The notes beneath the pieces are model-generated. The model was not told the origin of the DNA and ran no database searches. It was given only the letters and a program-made list of their open reading frames with translations. Shown piece by piece: positions 22,446 to 34,936 of a stretch of DNA of 64,000 nucleotides (the stretch's first letter is position 1; each line of letters begins with the position of its first letter). Source of the stretch: Opisthocomus hoazin (taxonomy: Eukaryota > Chordata > Aves > Opisthocomiformes > Opisthocomidae); assembly GCF_030867145.1 (NCBI RefSeq), contig NC_134442.1, positions 1,193,001-1,257,000 of the forward strand, in the 5' to 3' direction. The translations under genes were made by a program, and so were the position numbers.

Positions 22446-23027
22446 CGCAAAATTCACTCAGCCTTCTCTCCCTAGACTCAGCTTTGTGCCTGTGGATGGA
22501 GGCTGCCCATGCTTCACAGACTCCCATGCCCCATGGGCCAAGTGCCCACCCCTCCTCTGCCACTCCTTGGTACACTTCATGCTTCACACTTCTGATCTTC
22601 AGAGCACTGCACCAATATTAACTAATCTTCTCTCAAATTTCTTTTACCTTCTTCCACATACGCTTCCTGTGTTGTTGCCTCATGAAGATGTCTTTGGCCT
22701 GCTCTTGTCCCTGAATTGTTATTTTTTTACTTTGAATTTGATATGTTATATAATCTGTGGGGTTGATCCCGGGGTTTGATTTATCTTGAAGATCTCAAAA
22801 TGCAATCCAGCCTTACAATCGATCTATAACAAATGAAGGACTATCTTGACATTGCAATAATAGATAAAACAGACTGTCTGAAAGAGGCTTGTGTGCAGCT
22901 TGGGTATTTGAGAGGACTAGACTGAAGAAATTCAGAACTGTCATAACATGACTGCACTAACTTTTCTGGTAATTGTCTGAACCAGTATCAACTAAATTTT
23001 GAAAAAAAAAAGCATGTTGGAGGTTGA
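22446..23027. other. Non-coding spacer between satellite and CR1 (also 29330-29911)
   Basis: The stretch is AT-rich and contains a run of ten A just before the CR1 tail. No gene, repeat family or regulatory signal was recognised. Confidence 0.5.
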
Positions 23028-26013
23028 TCATAGAATCACAGAATCACAGATGGTAGAGGTTGGAAGGGACCTCTGTGGGTCATCTAGTCCAACCCCCCTG
23101 CCCAAGCAGGGTCACCTACTATAGGCTGTAGAGGACCTTGTTCAGGCGGGTCTTGAATATATCCAAGAAGGAGACTCCACAACCTCCCTGGGCAGCCTGT
23201 TCCAGTGCTCTGTCACCCTCAGAGGGAAGAAGCTCTTCCTCATGTTCAGACGGAACTTCCTGTGCTTCAGTTTGTGCCCGTTGCCCCTTGTCCTGTCACT
23301 GGGCACTACTGAAAAGAGCTTGGCCCCATCCTACTGACACCCACCCTGCAGATATTTGTAAGTATATATTAGGTGCCCTCGCAGCCTTCTCTCTTCAGGC
23401 TGAACAAGCCCAGCTCCCTTAGCCTCTCCTTATAGGAGAGATGTTCCAGTCCCCTCACCATCCTCGTAGCCCTTCGCTGGACTCTGTCCAGTAGCTCTTC
23501 ATCTTACTTGAACTGGGGAGCCCAGAACTGAACACAGTTCCAGATGGGGCCTCACCAGGGCAGTGTGAAGGGGAAGAAAATCCTCCCTCGACCTGCTGGC
23601 CACACTCCTCCTAATGCATCCCAGGATCCCATTAGCTTTCTTGGCAGCCATGGCATACTGCTTGCTCTTGGTTAACCTGTCGTTCACCAGGACAACCAGA
23701 TCCCTCTCCGCACAGCTGCTCTCCAGCAGGTCCACTCCAAGCCTGTACTGATGCATGGGGTTGTTCCTCCCCAGGAGCAGGACTCTGCATTTGCCTTTGT
23801 TGAACCGCATCAGGTTCCTCTCTGCCCAACTTTCCAGCCTATCCAGGTCACGCTGAATGGCAGCACAGCCTTCTGGTGTATATACCACACCTCCCAGTTT
23901 GGTGTCATCAGCAAATATGCTGAGGGTACATTCAAACTCTTCATCCAGGTCGTTGATGAAGAAGTGAAACAAGACTGGGCCTAGTACTGACCCCTGAGGG
24001 ACACCACTAGTTACCGGTCTCCAACTAGACTCAGCGCCGCTGACTACAACCCTCTGAGTTCTGCCATTCAGACAGTTCTCAATCCACTTCACCAACCACT
24101 CATCTAGCCCACACTTCCTGAGCTTCCCTAGGAGGATATTATGGGAGACTGTGTCGAAAGCCTTGCTGAAGTCAAGGTAGAAAACATCCACGGCTCTAAC
24201 TTCATCTAGCCAGCCAGTCATGCCATCGTAGAAAGCTATCAGATTAGTCAGGCATGATTTCCCCTTGGTGAAGCCATGCTGACTACTCCTGATAACCTTC
24301 TTTTCCTCCACTTGCTTGATGATGGCCTCCAGGATAAGCTGCTCCATCACCTTTCCCGGGATGGAGGTGAGGCTGACCGGCCTGTAGTTCCCTGGGTCCT
24401 CCTTCTTGTCCTTTTAGAAGATTGGAGTGACATTGGCCTTTCTCCAGTCCTCGGGCACCTCTCCTGTCCTCCAGGACCTCTCAAAGATGATGGAGAGTGG
24501 CTCAGCAATGACATCTGCCAGCTCCCTCAGCACTTGTGGGTGCATTCCATTGGGGCCCATGGATTTGTGGGTATCCAGATTGTTTAATCGATCCCTCACA
24601 CAGTCCTCCTCAACCAAGGGAAAGTCGTCCTCTCTCTAGGTTTCTTCTCTTACCTCCAGGGCCTGGGATTCTTGAGGGCCTGCCTTGACACTGAAGACTG
24701 AAGCAAAGAAGGCATTCAGTAGCTCTGCCTTCTCTGCATCCTCTGTCACCAGGACACCCACCTCATTCAGGAGCGGCCCCACATTGTCCCTAGCCTTTCT
24801 TTTGCTGCTGATGTACTTGAAGAAGCCCTTCTTGTTGTTTTTGACATCCCTTGCCAGCTCCAATTCCAAGTGGGTCTTGGCCTTCCTCGTCACATCCCTG
24901 CACGCTCTCACCACGTTTTTGTACTCTTCCCAAGTGGCCTGCCCCTCTTTCCACATTCCACAGACCTTTCTCTTCCAACTGATCTCCACTAGAATCTCCT
25001 TGTTCAACCATGCAGGTCTCCTTCCTCCTTTGTTATACTTCTTTCTCAGGGGGATGCACCGCTCCTGAGCGTGGAGGAAGTGACATTTAAACAGCGACCA
25101 GCACTCTTGGACCTTCCTGCCTTCGAAAGCCCTGGCCCATGCGATTCTTCCCAGTAGCTCCCTGAAGACGCCAAAGTTAGCCTTTCTGAGGTCCAAGGTT
25201 TTGATCCTGCTTATCGCCCTGCTTCCTCCATGCAGGATTCTGAACTCGACCATTCCATGGTCACTGCAGCTGAGTCTACCTCCGACCTTCACAGCCTCCA
25301 CCAGTCCCTCCTTGTTTGTTAATACAAGGTCCAGCAGAGTGCCTTTCCTTGTGGGTTCCTTCACCACTTGCGTCAGAAAGTTATCGTCGATGCTCTGTAG
25401 GAACCGCCTGGATTGTGCCTGCCTAGCTGTATGGTCTTCCCAGCTGATGTCAGGGTGGTTGAAGTCCCCATGAGAACCAGGGCCTGTGATTTTGAGGCTG
25501 CTTGTAGCTGCCTGTAGAAAGCCTCATCAATTTCCTTCTCCTGGTCAGGTGGCACTGTAATGTCACCCGTGTGAGACTGTCCCTTAATTCTTACCCACAA
25601 GCTCTCAACTCGTTCCTCATTTGCCCCCAGGCCAACCTCAATGCATTCCAGTTGCTCCCTCACATATAGAGCAACTCCACCACCTCTCCTTGTTGGCCTG
25701 TCTTTCCTAAAGAGTCTGTAGCCATCCATGACAGCATGCCAGTCATGCGAGTTGTCCGACCGCGTTTCTGTGATGGCGACCAAGTCATAGCCGTCCTGCT
25801 GTATAATGGCTTCCAGCTCCTCCTGTTTTTGCCCATGCTACGTGCGTTGGTATAGACACACTTGAGCTGGGCAGCAAATCTCACCCCTGACCCTGGCACG
25901 CCAAACCTGGGCTCTTCCCTAGTGAGCTGGGTGATGTCCCCTTCCCCCTTTGAACCTCGTTTAAAGCCCTCTCAATGAGCCCCGCCAGCTCTGTTTAAAG
26001 CCCTCTCAATAAT
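23028..26013 (-). mobile_element. CR1 LINE, 5'-truncated but long
   Basis: Reading the minus strand, this runs from near 26013 (5') to the tail at 23028-23050, whose + strand copy reads CATAGAATCACAGAATCACAG. The endonuclease part (about 25860-25370) shows TNARSMG and ITETRSDNSHDW-like motifs. The reverse transcriptase part (24350-23499) shows [29 protein letters not shown] and the catalytic FADD box. Frames are broken: a stop before [12 protein letters not shown] near 24415, a stop at about 24636, and a shift after the VLMG segment near 25460. It is therefore a dead copy. The untranslated 3' region spans 23028-23498. Confidence 0.93.
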
Positions 26014-26880
26014 CCCCACAGCCTGTCCGACCTTCTTCTTGAGAGCCATTCCACATCCTTTTCTGTGTGGCCCCGCTCTGTACCTGCTAGAGGGGTGGGT
26101 CTAGCGGCCTGGCTGCTGGCGATGGCAGAAGGGAACACAGGTCATAGGGACCCCGCAGTTGGAAAGACCGAGTGTCTCGCGCCAGCTCCTGGTGGGAGCG
26201 CTGTGTGCGTGCGCAGTGCACTAGCGAACCTGAAGCTGGCCTAGCTCTCGAGCAAGAGGACAGAGACCTTTTCAGTCCCGTGGGTGGCATGTGGCTGCAG
26301 CCTACCTGACTGATCAGCCCCAGCATTCACAGACCTTACAAGAGGACCAGGCCTGCCAACCACCGGCCACATCTCCACCTGCTGGAGTCAGGAAGGACTT
26401 GGAGATGCTTGACCACGCATACCCCGAGCTGCTTCCCACCTAGGCACGTCCCCTCTGCACTACCTGTTTGGGGGCTGTGGTGATTAGGGACAGGGCTCAG
26501 CCAAACAAGCAAAGCTGTCTCTGCCAGAGTGCTCTCCCCAGAATGACCCCAGCTCTTCCTTCACATATTGCTGAAGTGTGCCCACCTCTCACACCATTCC
26601 CTCTTAACCACCTGCAAAAATCTGCTGCTGGCATCACAGAGTATCCACAGAAGACAAGTGACGTTCTCCAAGGCCACCTTCTGCCTGCTCTAAGCAGATA
26701 TCGAGCACCACCTTCAGGTCAATTTTTGAAAACCAAAGCAGCGTGGAGTGCGGTTTGTTTGGGGACGTCTTCTAGTGCCTATGAAGCCATGCTGCTTCCA
26801 ATTGCACGTCTGTGGCCACGCATAGCAGGCAGTGCGACTGCCCGCACCAGTGTTGGCCCAGAAGAGCAATGTAGCTGGTA
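26014..26880. repeat. Second copy of acrosin intergenic DNA in the 6884-bp unit
   Basis: Matches 19130-19996 and, further left, positions 3128-3995 of the acrosin unit. It begins right at the 5' boundary of the first CR1. It carries no acrosin exon. Confidence 0.9.
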
Positions 26881-28320
26881 GACCCTCAGTCTCAACCTGC
26901 CATCCGGTTCACCTCCGTTTCTGTCTTGTCTCCTGTCTCTCAGTGCTCTTCCCTCTGCCAGGCACTCTTCCCAGTCACTCCATCACCTGCCAGTGCCTTT
27001 CGCTGTTCTCGTGTTTCGATGGCAGGTGGTACCTTGAAAGCACTGTCCCAGCCATGGGACCTGCACCTATTTCTCTCCTTTCGCCTCTGTGTGCTCTGGC
27101 TGCGTGACACTTTCTTTGACCTCAGAGGCCCTTTGTGCCTGGCTCTCTCCTGCTGCTAAAGCCTGTTCCTGCAAGAGAAGAGGCAATTAGTTGGTGTCTC
27201 CTCCCTGCTATCTCACCTGCATCTCCCTGGCCTGGGCAGCTGGTGGGAACTGTCACCATCAGCCCCAGCTGTCCTAGAAGTCCTCTCCTGGCTCTGGGTG
27301 TGCTTGGCATCGAACGTGGTTCCTGAAGGAGAAGAGCAAAACTCCAAGTAACTCCTGGGCACCAACCTGCTGGGAGAGCTCATGTGAAGGCAGGTTGGCA
27401 GCAAGCCCCAAGGCTGCTCCAGGGGTGCTCCCTGTCCCGAGCTCAGCCACAGGTCCCACACCCGGCTCTCTTGTTACCAAGAGGGATTTGCTTGCATTTT
27501 CCTTTTCTTGTAATTCGTGCGTGGGTGCTGGGAAAAGAGGCAGCAGAAGGACGCACTGGCTAAAACCCCTTCTTACTGCCAGCCATAAAGGTGCCTCTCG
27601 CCTGGGAGCACGAGAAGGACCCCGTGTTACCACTCTCCATTCCTTACAGGCAGTCTGAAGACTATTCACATATTCATTTTCATACACCACCAAAGTTTTA
27701 GCCTCATGTCCCAGCAGTTTGTTTAGAAAAACGTACAATTTAAAAACGTTTTAGAATATCAAGACACCATCTGAAGTCTCCAGCGATGTCTGAAATGTTT
27801 TGAGTTGGCTTTGTCCTGTTTCCTTAGATGCTGAAATATAAGTTAGAACAGCACCACACTCGATCACTTCTCTTTTTTTCACATGTCACACAGTGGAATA
27901 GAGATGAGAGATCTCCCAGGGAAGTGACAAAAAAGCGGGCCCTGAGCTGGAAGCCACGTGTAGCTGTGTCAGCATGGCACTGTGCTCAGAGCTAAAATCA
28001 GTACAATACATAGGCAACCAAGCAGCTCTTTCTGCAAGGTACAATTCCATGTCATACTGACAGAAGTAGATCGTGAGAGTGCCTTGCAATTCTTAAAATG
28101 CACAATATTGCATGGCATAGACATGTCTGTTGTCTTTGCCTGCAGCAGAAGGCTGGAGTGGAAGGAAGACACAGAGGAGACTCCTCACAGAGTCAACATG
28201 GAATGAGTAAGAAGAGGGGAAAAAAAGTCCCAGAAGCAAAGGTCAAACACATCACCAAGGCATTAAGCTTATTAGCTTGCGGTGCGGTACAGACTGCTTG
28301 TTTTCTTTAATAACACTTGA

Positions 28321-29329
28321 TTTTGATTGTGATAAACCACAATACAAACCAAAACACCATACAGCAGTCAATGCAATAAAAAATACAGTACGTACAATAA
28401 ACGCAACGCCAGGCCCTGCAATACATACCATGCAACTCAACACATACGATACGTACAATACAACACATGCATTGCAATAATGCCGTAGCATGACATACAA
28501 CACAATATAGGATACAACACCAGCACCACAACACAACACGCACAGCACATACAATAGAAAATACAACACACGCATCACATACAACACATGCTACAGCATA
28601 CACTGTGTACTGCATACAGTCAAATGCATACAGTACTAAAGACAATACAAACCAAAATACAATGCCTACAACACAAACACAGGATATAGACAAGGCAATC
28701 TACGCCACACCATACAACACCGTATCATCCAATACCATACAACACACAGTAGGTACCACACGATAAACAATACAATACCGACACAGCATGCAGTACATAC
28801 AATGCCTGCATACAGTACAGTGCATACCCTAACCTTCATCAAATAGAATACAATAGATACAGTGCAGAACATAAAATACAATACACCATATACCATACGT
28901 GACAGACAATGCAATGCATACTAGACAATACAAATCCCAGTAGTCGAGAAAATACAGTACAAGAAACACCATTCCATATATTCTGTACAAAATAATACAT
29001 AAAATACCTACAATAACATCAATGCCTTACTGTACAATACATTAAAGAGAACACGTAAAATACATTATGACACATAAAATACATAAAATGCAATACAAAA
29101 TGCAGTGTAACATTATACCATACAATACCATACCATACAATAGATAACATACAGTACAATATAATACAAACTACAATACAAAGAATACAATAAAAACCAG
29201 CAGACCATACCATAGAATACAATAAACCCCATACTGTATATACCATACAGCACATGCAATACTTACGAAAAATAAATACCATGCCATGCAATAGAATACA
29301 TACAGAAAATGCCATACCATAAAATAAAG
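28321..29329. repeat. ATACA/CAATA-rich degenerate satellite, copy 2
   Basis: Offset copy (+6884) of the block at 21437, nearly base for base. Isolated differences such as GTACCACACG for GCACCACACG show that the two blocks have not yet diverged by slippage, unusual for low-complexity DNA. Confidence 0.85.
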
Positions 29330-29911
29330 CGCAAAATTCACTCAGCCTTCTCTCCCTAGACTCAGCTTTGTGCCTGTGGATGGAGGCTGCCCATGCTTCA
29401 CAGACTCCCATGCCCCATGGGCCAAGTGCCCACCCCTCCTCTGCCACTCCTTGGTACACTTCATGCTTCACACTTCTGATCTTCAGAGCACTGCACCAAT
29501 ATTAACTAATCTTCTCTCAAATTTCTTTTACCTTCTTCCACATACGCTTCCTGTGTTGTTGCCTCATGAAGATGTCTTTGGCCTGCTCTTGTCCCTGAAT
29601 TGTTATTTTTTTACTTTGAATTTGATATGTTATATAATCTGTGGGGTTGATCCCGGGGTTTGATTTATCTTGAAGATCTCAAAATGCAATCCAGCCTTAC
29701 AATCGATCTATAACAAATGAAGGACTATCTTGACATTGCAATAATAGATAAAACAGACTGTCTGAAAGAGGCTTGTGTGCAGCTTGGGTATTTGAGAGGA
29801 CTAGACTGAAGAAATTCAGAACTGTCATAACATGACTGCACTAACTTTTCTGGTAATTGTCTGAACCAGTATCAACTAAATTTTGAAAAAAAAAAGCATG
29901 TTGGAGGTTGA

Positions 29912-31596
29912 TCATAGAATCACAGAATCACAGATGGTAGAGGTTGGAAGGGACCTCTGTGGGTCATCTAGTCCAACCCCCCTGCCCAAGCAGGGTCACC
30001 TACTATAGGCTGTAGAGGACCTTGTTCAGGCGGGTCTTGAATATCTCCGAGAAGGAGACTCCACAACCTCCCTGGGCAGCCTGTTCCAGTGCTCTGTCAC
30101 CCTCAGAGGGAAGAAGTTCTTCCTCATGTTCAGACGGAACTTCCTGTGCTTCAGTTTGTGCCCGTTGCCCCTTGTCCTGTCACTGGGCACTACTGAAAAG
30201 AGCTTGGCCCCATCCTACTGACACCCACCCTGCAGATATTTGTAAGTATATATTAGGTGCCCTCGCAGCCTTCTCTCTTCAGGCTGAACAAGCCCAGCTC
30301 CCTCAGCCTCTCCTTATAGGAGAGATGTTCCAGTCCCCTCACCATCCTCGTAGCCCTTCGCTGGACTCTCTCCAGTAGCTCTTCATCTTACTTGAACTGG
30401 GGAGCCCAGAACTGAACACAGTTCCAGATGGGGCCTCACCAGGGCAGTGTGAAGGGGAAGAAAATCCTCCCTCGACCTGCTGGCCACACTCCTCCTAATG
30501 CATCCCAGGATCCCATTAGCTTTCTTGGCAGCCATGGCATACTGCTTGCTCATGGTTAACCTGTCGTTCACCAGGACAACCAGATCCCTCTCCGCACAGC
30601 TGCTCTCCAGCAGATCCACTCCAAGCCTGTACTGATGCATGGGGTTGTTCCTCCCCAGGAGCAGGACTCTGCATTTGCCTTTGTTGAACCGCATCAGGTT
30701 CCTCTCTGCCCAACTTTCCAGCCTATCCAGGTCACGCTGAATGGCAGCACAGCCTTCTGGTGTATATACCACACCTCCCAGTTTGGTGTCATCAGCAAAT
30801 ATGCTGAGGGTGCATTCAAACTCTTCATCCAGGTCGTTGATGAAGAAGTGAAACAAGACTGGGCCTAGTACTGACCCCTGAGGGACACCACTAGTTACCG
30901 GTCTCCAACTAGACTCAGCGCCGCTGACTACAACCCTCTGAGTTCTGCCATTCAGACAGTTCTCAATCCACTTCACCAACCACTCATCTAGCCCACACTT
31001 CCTGAGCTTCCCTAGGAGGATATTAAGGGAGACTGTGTCGAAAGCCTTGCTGAAGTCAAGGTAGAAAACATCCACGGCTCTAACTTCATCTAGCCAGCCA
31101 GTCATGCCATCGTAGAAAGCTATCAGAGTAGTCAGGCATGATTTCCCCTTGGTGAAGCCATGCTGACTACTCCTGATAACCTTCTTTTCCTCCACTTGCT
31201 TGATGATGGCCTCCAGGATAAGCTGCTCCATCACCTTTCCCGGGATGGAGGTGAGGCTGACCGGCCTGTAGTTCCCTGGGTCCTGCTTCTTGTCCTTTTA
31301 GAAGATTGGAGTGACATTGGCCTTCCTCCAGTCCTCGGGCACCTCTCCTGTCCTCCAGGACCTCTCAAAGATGATGGAGAGTGGCTCAGCAATGACATCT
31401 GCCAGCTCCCTCAGCACTTGTGGGTGCATTCCATTGGGGCCCATGGATTTGTGGGTATCCAGATTGTTTAATCGATCCCTCACACAGTCCTCCTCAACCA
31501 AGGGAAAGTCGTCCTCTCTCTAGGTTTCTTCTCTTACCTCCAGGGCCTGGGATTCTTGAGGGCCTGCCTTGACACTGAAGACTGAAGCAAAGAAGG
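29912..31596 (-). mobile_element. CR1 LINE, second copy, cut at a duplication junction
   Basis: Same element as at 23028, offset by 6884 bp. The 3' UTR and the whole reverse transcriptase block are kept ([18 protein letters not shown]). Homology stops at 31596 inside the region after the endonuclease, where it is joined to acrosin-unit DNA. So the break was made by rearrangement, not by the usual incomplete reverse transcription. Confidence 0.92.
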
Positions 31597-31650
31597 CTGC
31601 TTCCCACCTAGGCACGTCCCCTCTGCACTACCTCTTTGGGAACTGTGGTG
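31597..31650 (+). repeat. Scrap of the acrosin intergenic unit
   Basis: About 54 bp beginning GCTGCTTCCCACCTAGGCAC match unit positions 3551-3604 (also 26432-26485), then diverge. It marks the right-hand edge of the duplicated domain. Confidence 0.75.
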
Positions 31651-31988
31651 ATCAACTGTGTGCGCAGTTGGGGTGCAATTTTCTCTGCCTGCAGCAGAGA
31701 TTTCCCAAAGCAGTAGTCTCTTTCACAAGTTGGTCATGTTGGGTTTTTCCCGTTCCTTGCCGTGGAGAGGAGAGTTCTTGTGGGAAGACCAGCATGTCCT
31801 CTGCTCCAGCAGAGCTGCTTTCGCCGAGAGCAGTTTCCTGCCACGCAAAGCATTACACGTTGCTTTAGGGAAAAGCCAGTTGCTGTGATCCCTAAAGATT
31901 TATTTCTACACCTCCAGCCTTTAGTCTTGGAAGGCTCTTTCCTGCAGTAGGTCAGGATCTTTTCTGAGCCCCCTCGGTCTCTCCATAG

Positions 31989-34625
31989 ATTGTGGAATAT
32001 CCCGAGTACTTGGATCTTCGCCCATACATGTCTCAGATCACTGGAGAACCTCTGCTCTACACCTTATATGCTGTCCTGGTACACAGCGGTGGCAACTGTC
32101 GTGCAGGACACTATTTCTGCTAATGAAAGGTAAAGAGCAACTTCCTTCCTAACAAGAGAAAAATGTGAGCTGGGGAAGAGACGGCAGCGTTACTGGCAGC
32201 CAAGATTCTTGGTGAGAGAAGGTCTCCTTACGGTCTGGACTGAATTTGTTTTGATGTACTCATGGTTCTGCAGTTTTTTTCTGATTTCTGTTAAGAAGAC
32301 ATGCAGTTCGTCTCCAGATATCTCTTCTTTGCAGGCCAGCAATGTGCTGTGGTACATGATGGACGACGCATCTGTGGTTCTTTGTGACATCAAGAAAGTC
32401 CTCAGGCAGCAAGCTTATCTGCTGTTTTATATCAGGTAATAACAAGTAATGACATCTGTTTAGAATATGTTTCCTTCCTTGGTTTTGCTGGTTTTCTTCT
32501 CATCCTCCGAGTGTTTCTCTTTCTCTCACAGCAGAGAATTACTGCCAGCATCACTCAGTTCTCTTGACTCTGACATACCCCACGTCAATCGCTATCTTTC
32601 CTTCCTGGGCTGTAGGCTGCTGCCCTGCAGCATTCTACTCTCTGTCTGCTGTCTGCAGCTGGCCAGTGTGGAGAAGAGGACTTGCAGGGGGCCTACAGGA
32701 AAGATGGGGAGGGACTCTTTATCAGGAAGCATAGTGACAGGACGAGGGGTAACGGTTCCAAACTGAATGAGGGCAGGTTTCAGTCAGATGTTAGGAAGAT
32801 GTTCTTTACGGTGAGGGTGGTGAGACACTGGCAGAGGTTGCCCAGAGCAGCTGTGGATGCCTCTCCCTGGAAGTGTTCCAGGCCAGGCTGGACAGGGCTT
32901 TCAATAACCTGATCGAGTGGGAGGTGTCCCTGCCCGTGGCAGGGGGTTGGATCTGGATGATTCCTTCCAACCCAAACCATGTGATGATTCTATGATTCTG
33001 TGAAATGGAGGCCATAAGGGGAGTAAAGACAAGGTCTTGCTCTAATGGGGTCAGCCCTGGTGGGCAGACCCCAATCGAATTTCCCATTGGGAGTCTTGGT
33101 TACCTTTTCTCTTTGTCATAGAAACTGCTCCAAGAAAATGACTGAACCCCAGGGGAGGCTGCAAGAGCAGCTCTAAAAGCAGATCACTCTTTTTTTTTTC
33201 TCCAGGTGCTCTGATTTGTGAACTGGAGAAAGGACTTCTCCTTCACCGGCATCATCATATGCCCAGGCTTTCCTCAGTTGGTGGGCAGCCGGCAGCAAGC
33301 AGGTGGGTTCTGTTAGGTAACAGGGTCTGCCTCGTCGGACTAAGATAACTCTGGGGGGTGGGTCAGGGCACCAGATGGACGGCGGATTGCTTTCTGGAAT
33401 CAAGGCCTTGCTCTCTTTTCCCTCACACACTGCAGCTGGCTTCACAGCCACAACTCTACTGCCTCCCAGATCATCCCACAGAGATCTGTCCCATTTGTCT
33501 GCCGTTGGCCTTTCTGCCTTTGCAGCCATCCGAGAGGGCCTTTGGGAGGCCCTGAGCTGTCCCCTGACAGAGCTTCTGGGGGTTCCCCACTGTTCCCCAC
33601 TGTGCTGATCCTTTCAGGAAGACCTTTTCACCTTTCACTGCTTCCTTTGCAGGACGTGGCGGTGGGCACGGAGGACTCTCCAGAGGACAGCAGCTCCTCT
33701 GCACCAGCCAGCCCCAGCCAGCTCACCGAGGCAGGCGCACGGGAGGTGTCTGCAGGCTGGCTGTGCCCCATCAGGCCAAGCAGCCTCAGCATCACCTCCA
33801 GAGTGGGCTCGTGCTTGCACCGCTTCTTCTGCAGCTGTGCGAGGCTGCTGTTCAGAAGGACAGCTGCGTGCTTGGACTGCAGTCCGCCATGCGACTGTAT
33901 GCTGCACACCGGGACACAGGGCAGCAGCACAGAGGAGCACAGACACATCCCTGCTGCCCGTGGCCAGAGAAGCGGTGCCAGGGAGAGGGCCCAGAGCAGA
34001 TCCCCGCAGTGGGGCCGGGATCTCCGCAGCTGGCTCGTGGACACCACGGACTACGAGCACGCAAGAGGGAGGAGAAGAACTGCTCCTCCAAGTCGTGTCC
34101 ACGCTGCCACGGACGACGCAGCTGCGAGGCCCTCTGATAGCAGCTCCCAGTTTGCTCCCAAACCCAGCGCTGCTTTGGAGCAAACCCTGCCAAGACAGAG
34201 AGAGCAGAGCAGGTCCCTGTGTCAGGGCTATGGTCTGCGCAGCCGATTCATGGAGAACACGGACTGCCACCGCTCAGCGAGGAGAACCAGGAGGTGGAGA
34301 GCAGGTCCTCCACATCGTGACCAAGCCCCAGAGGATGATGCAGCTGCAGGGCTCGCCAATGCCAGCTCCGGGTGGGCTCCCATACCCAGGGCTGCTCGGG
34401 AGCAAACCCTGCTGAGGCAGAGACAGCGGAGCAGATCCCCGTGGCAGAGCTGTGATCTCCGCAGCCAGTTTATGGACACCACGGACTACGACTCCTCAGC
34501 AGGGAGGAGGAGGAGGAGGAGGAAGAGGAGGAGGAGGAGGGTTTTAGTGCCCTAGAGATGCGGGCTGAGCAAACACTCAGGGCACTGCAGTGGGGACTGG
34601 CAGAAAGGTCAAAGCTGGAATTAAA
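31989..34625 (+). pseudogene. USP36/42-like deubiquitinase, 5'-truncated pseudogene
   Basis: Exon 31989-32129 encodes [16 protein letters not shown]..., then [18 protein letters not shown], the His box of USP36/USP42-type ubiquitin proteases. Two stops, TAA (32121) and TGA (32124), stand where the family has Tyr-Val, just before the splice donor. Exon 32335-32435 continues with the family's WYMMDDASV...QQAYLLFY segment in frame. The Cys box and all earlier exons are missing, since the locus starts at a duplication junction. A likely terminal exon begins near 33653 (AG|GACGTGG) and runs to a stop at 34555, followed by ATTAAA near 34620. Its Arg/Ser-rich protein has ~71-74-residue internal repeats (SRSPQWG, SRSLCQG, SRSPWQS). 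The link between the second and last exon is uncertain, because phases do not match without a further exon. The catalytic product could not be made. Confidence 0.75.
32683..33003 (+). mobile_element. CR1 3' fragment
   Basis: The + strand carries the CR1 end: GGGGTAACGGTTCCAAACTG-type text, the conserved GTGGTGAGACACTGGCAGAGG region, and the terminal ATGATTCTATGATTCTGTGA. It lies inside the intron of the USP-like pseudogene in the same orientation. Confidence 0.9.
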
Positions 34626-34936
34626 AGCACTTGCTGGCCTTGGCTGTGAGATTTGTGCCGTGTTTTCGTCTCTGTAGGTGTTGGGGCAATTGGTGTGGGA
34701 GGTTTGTGTCTTGGGATTTGAAAGTACTGTTGCTGGCATGTGCCCATCGTGCCATCTCTTCTTTTTAAATACGGGTTTCACGTCCCCCGAGCGGACACGG
34801 GCTGGACGAGCCAGCAGCCAGGGGCACTGAGCACCGGCTGCACAGCCGGGCCCGAGGGTGCTGTTCCGTGGCACCGAGTGCAGGGAAAGGCCGGTGGCTG
34901 GCGGTGCCACCCAGGGGCCAGGCCCGGGCCCGATCC

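Larger units (their letters stand above)
19130..31596. repeat. Tandem segmental duplication, 6884-bp unit
   Basis: The sequence from about 19130 to 26013 recurs from 26014 to 31596 at a constant offset of 6884 bp with only scattered substitutions. Order in each copy: right part of the acrosin unit (to 19997 / 26881), gene-poor DNA, ATACA-rich repeat, further gene-poor DNA, minus-strand CR1. Copy 1 ends at the 5' end of the CR1, where copy 2 starts abruptly with CCCCACAGCCTGTCCGACC. Copy 2 is cut inside the CR1 at about 31596. Confidence 0.93.

Noticed and set aside
19998-31596. CRISPR-like or prokaryotic island interpretation of the repeats
   Set aside because: Repeats lack the direct-repeat/spacer pattern, and the DNA is clearly avian (CR1, introns, LTRs).
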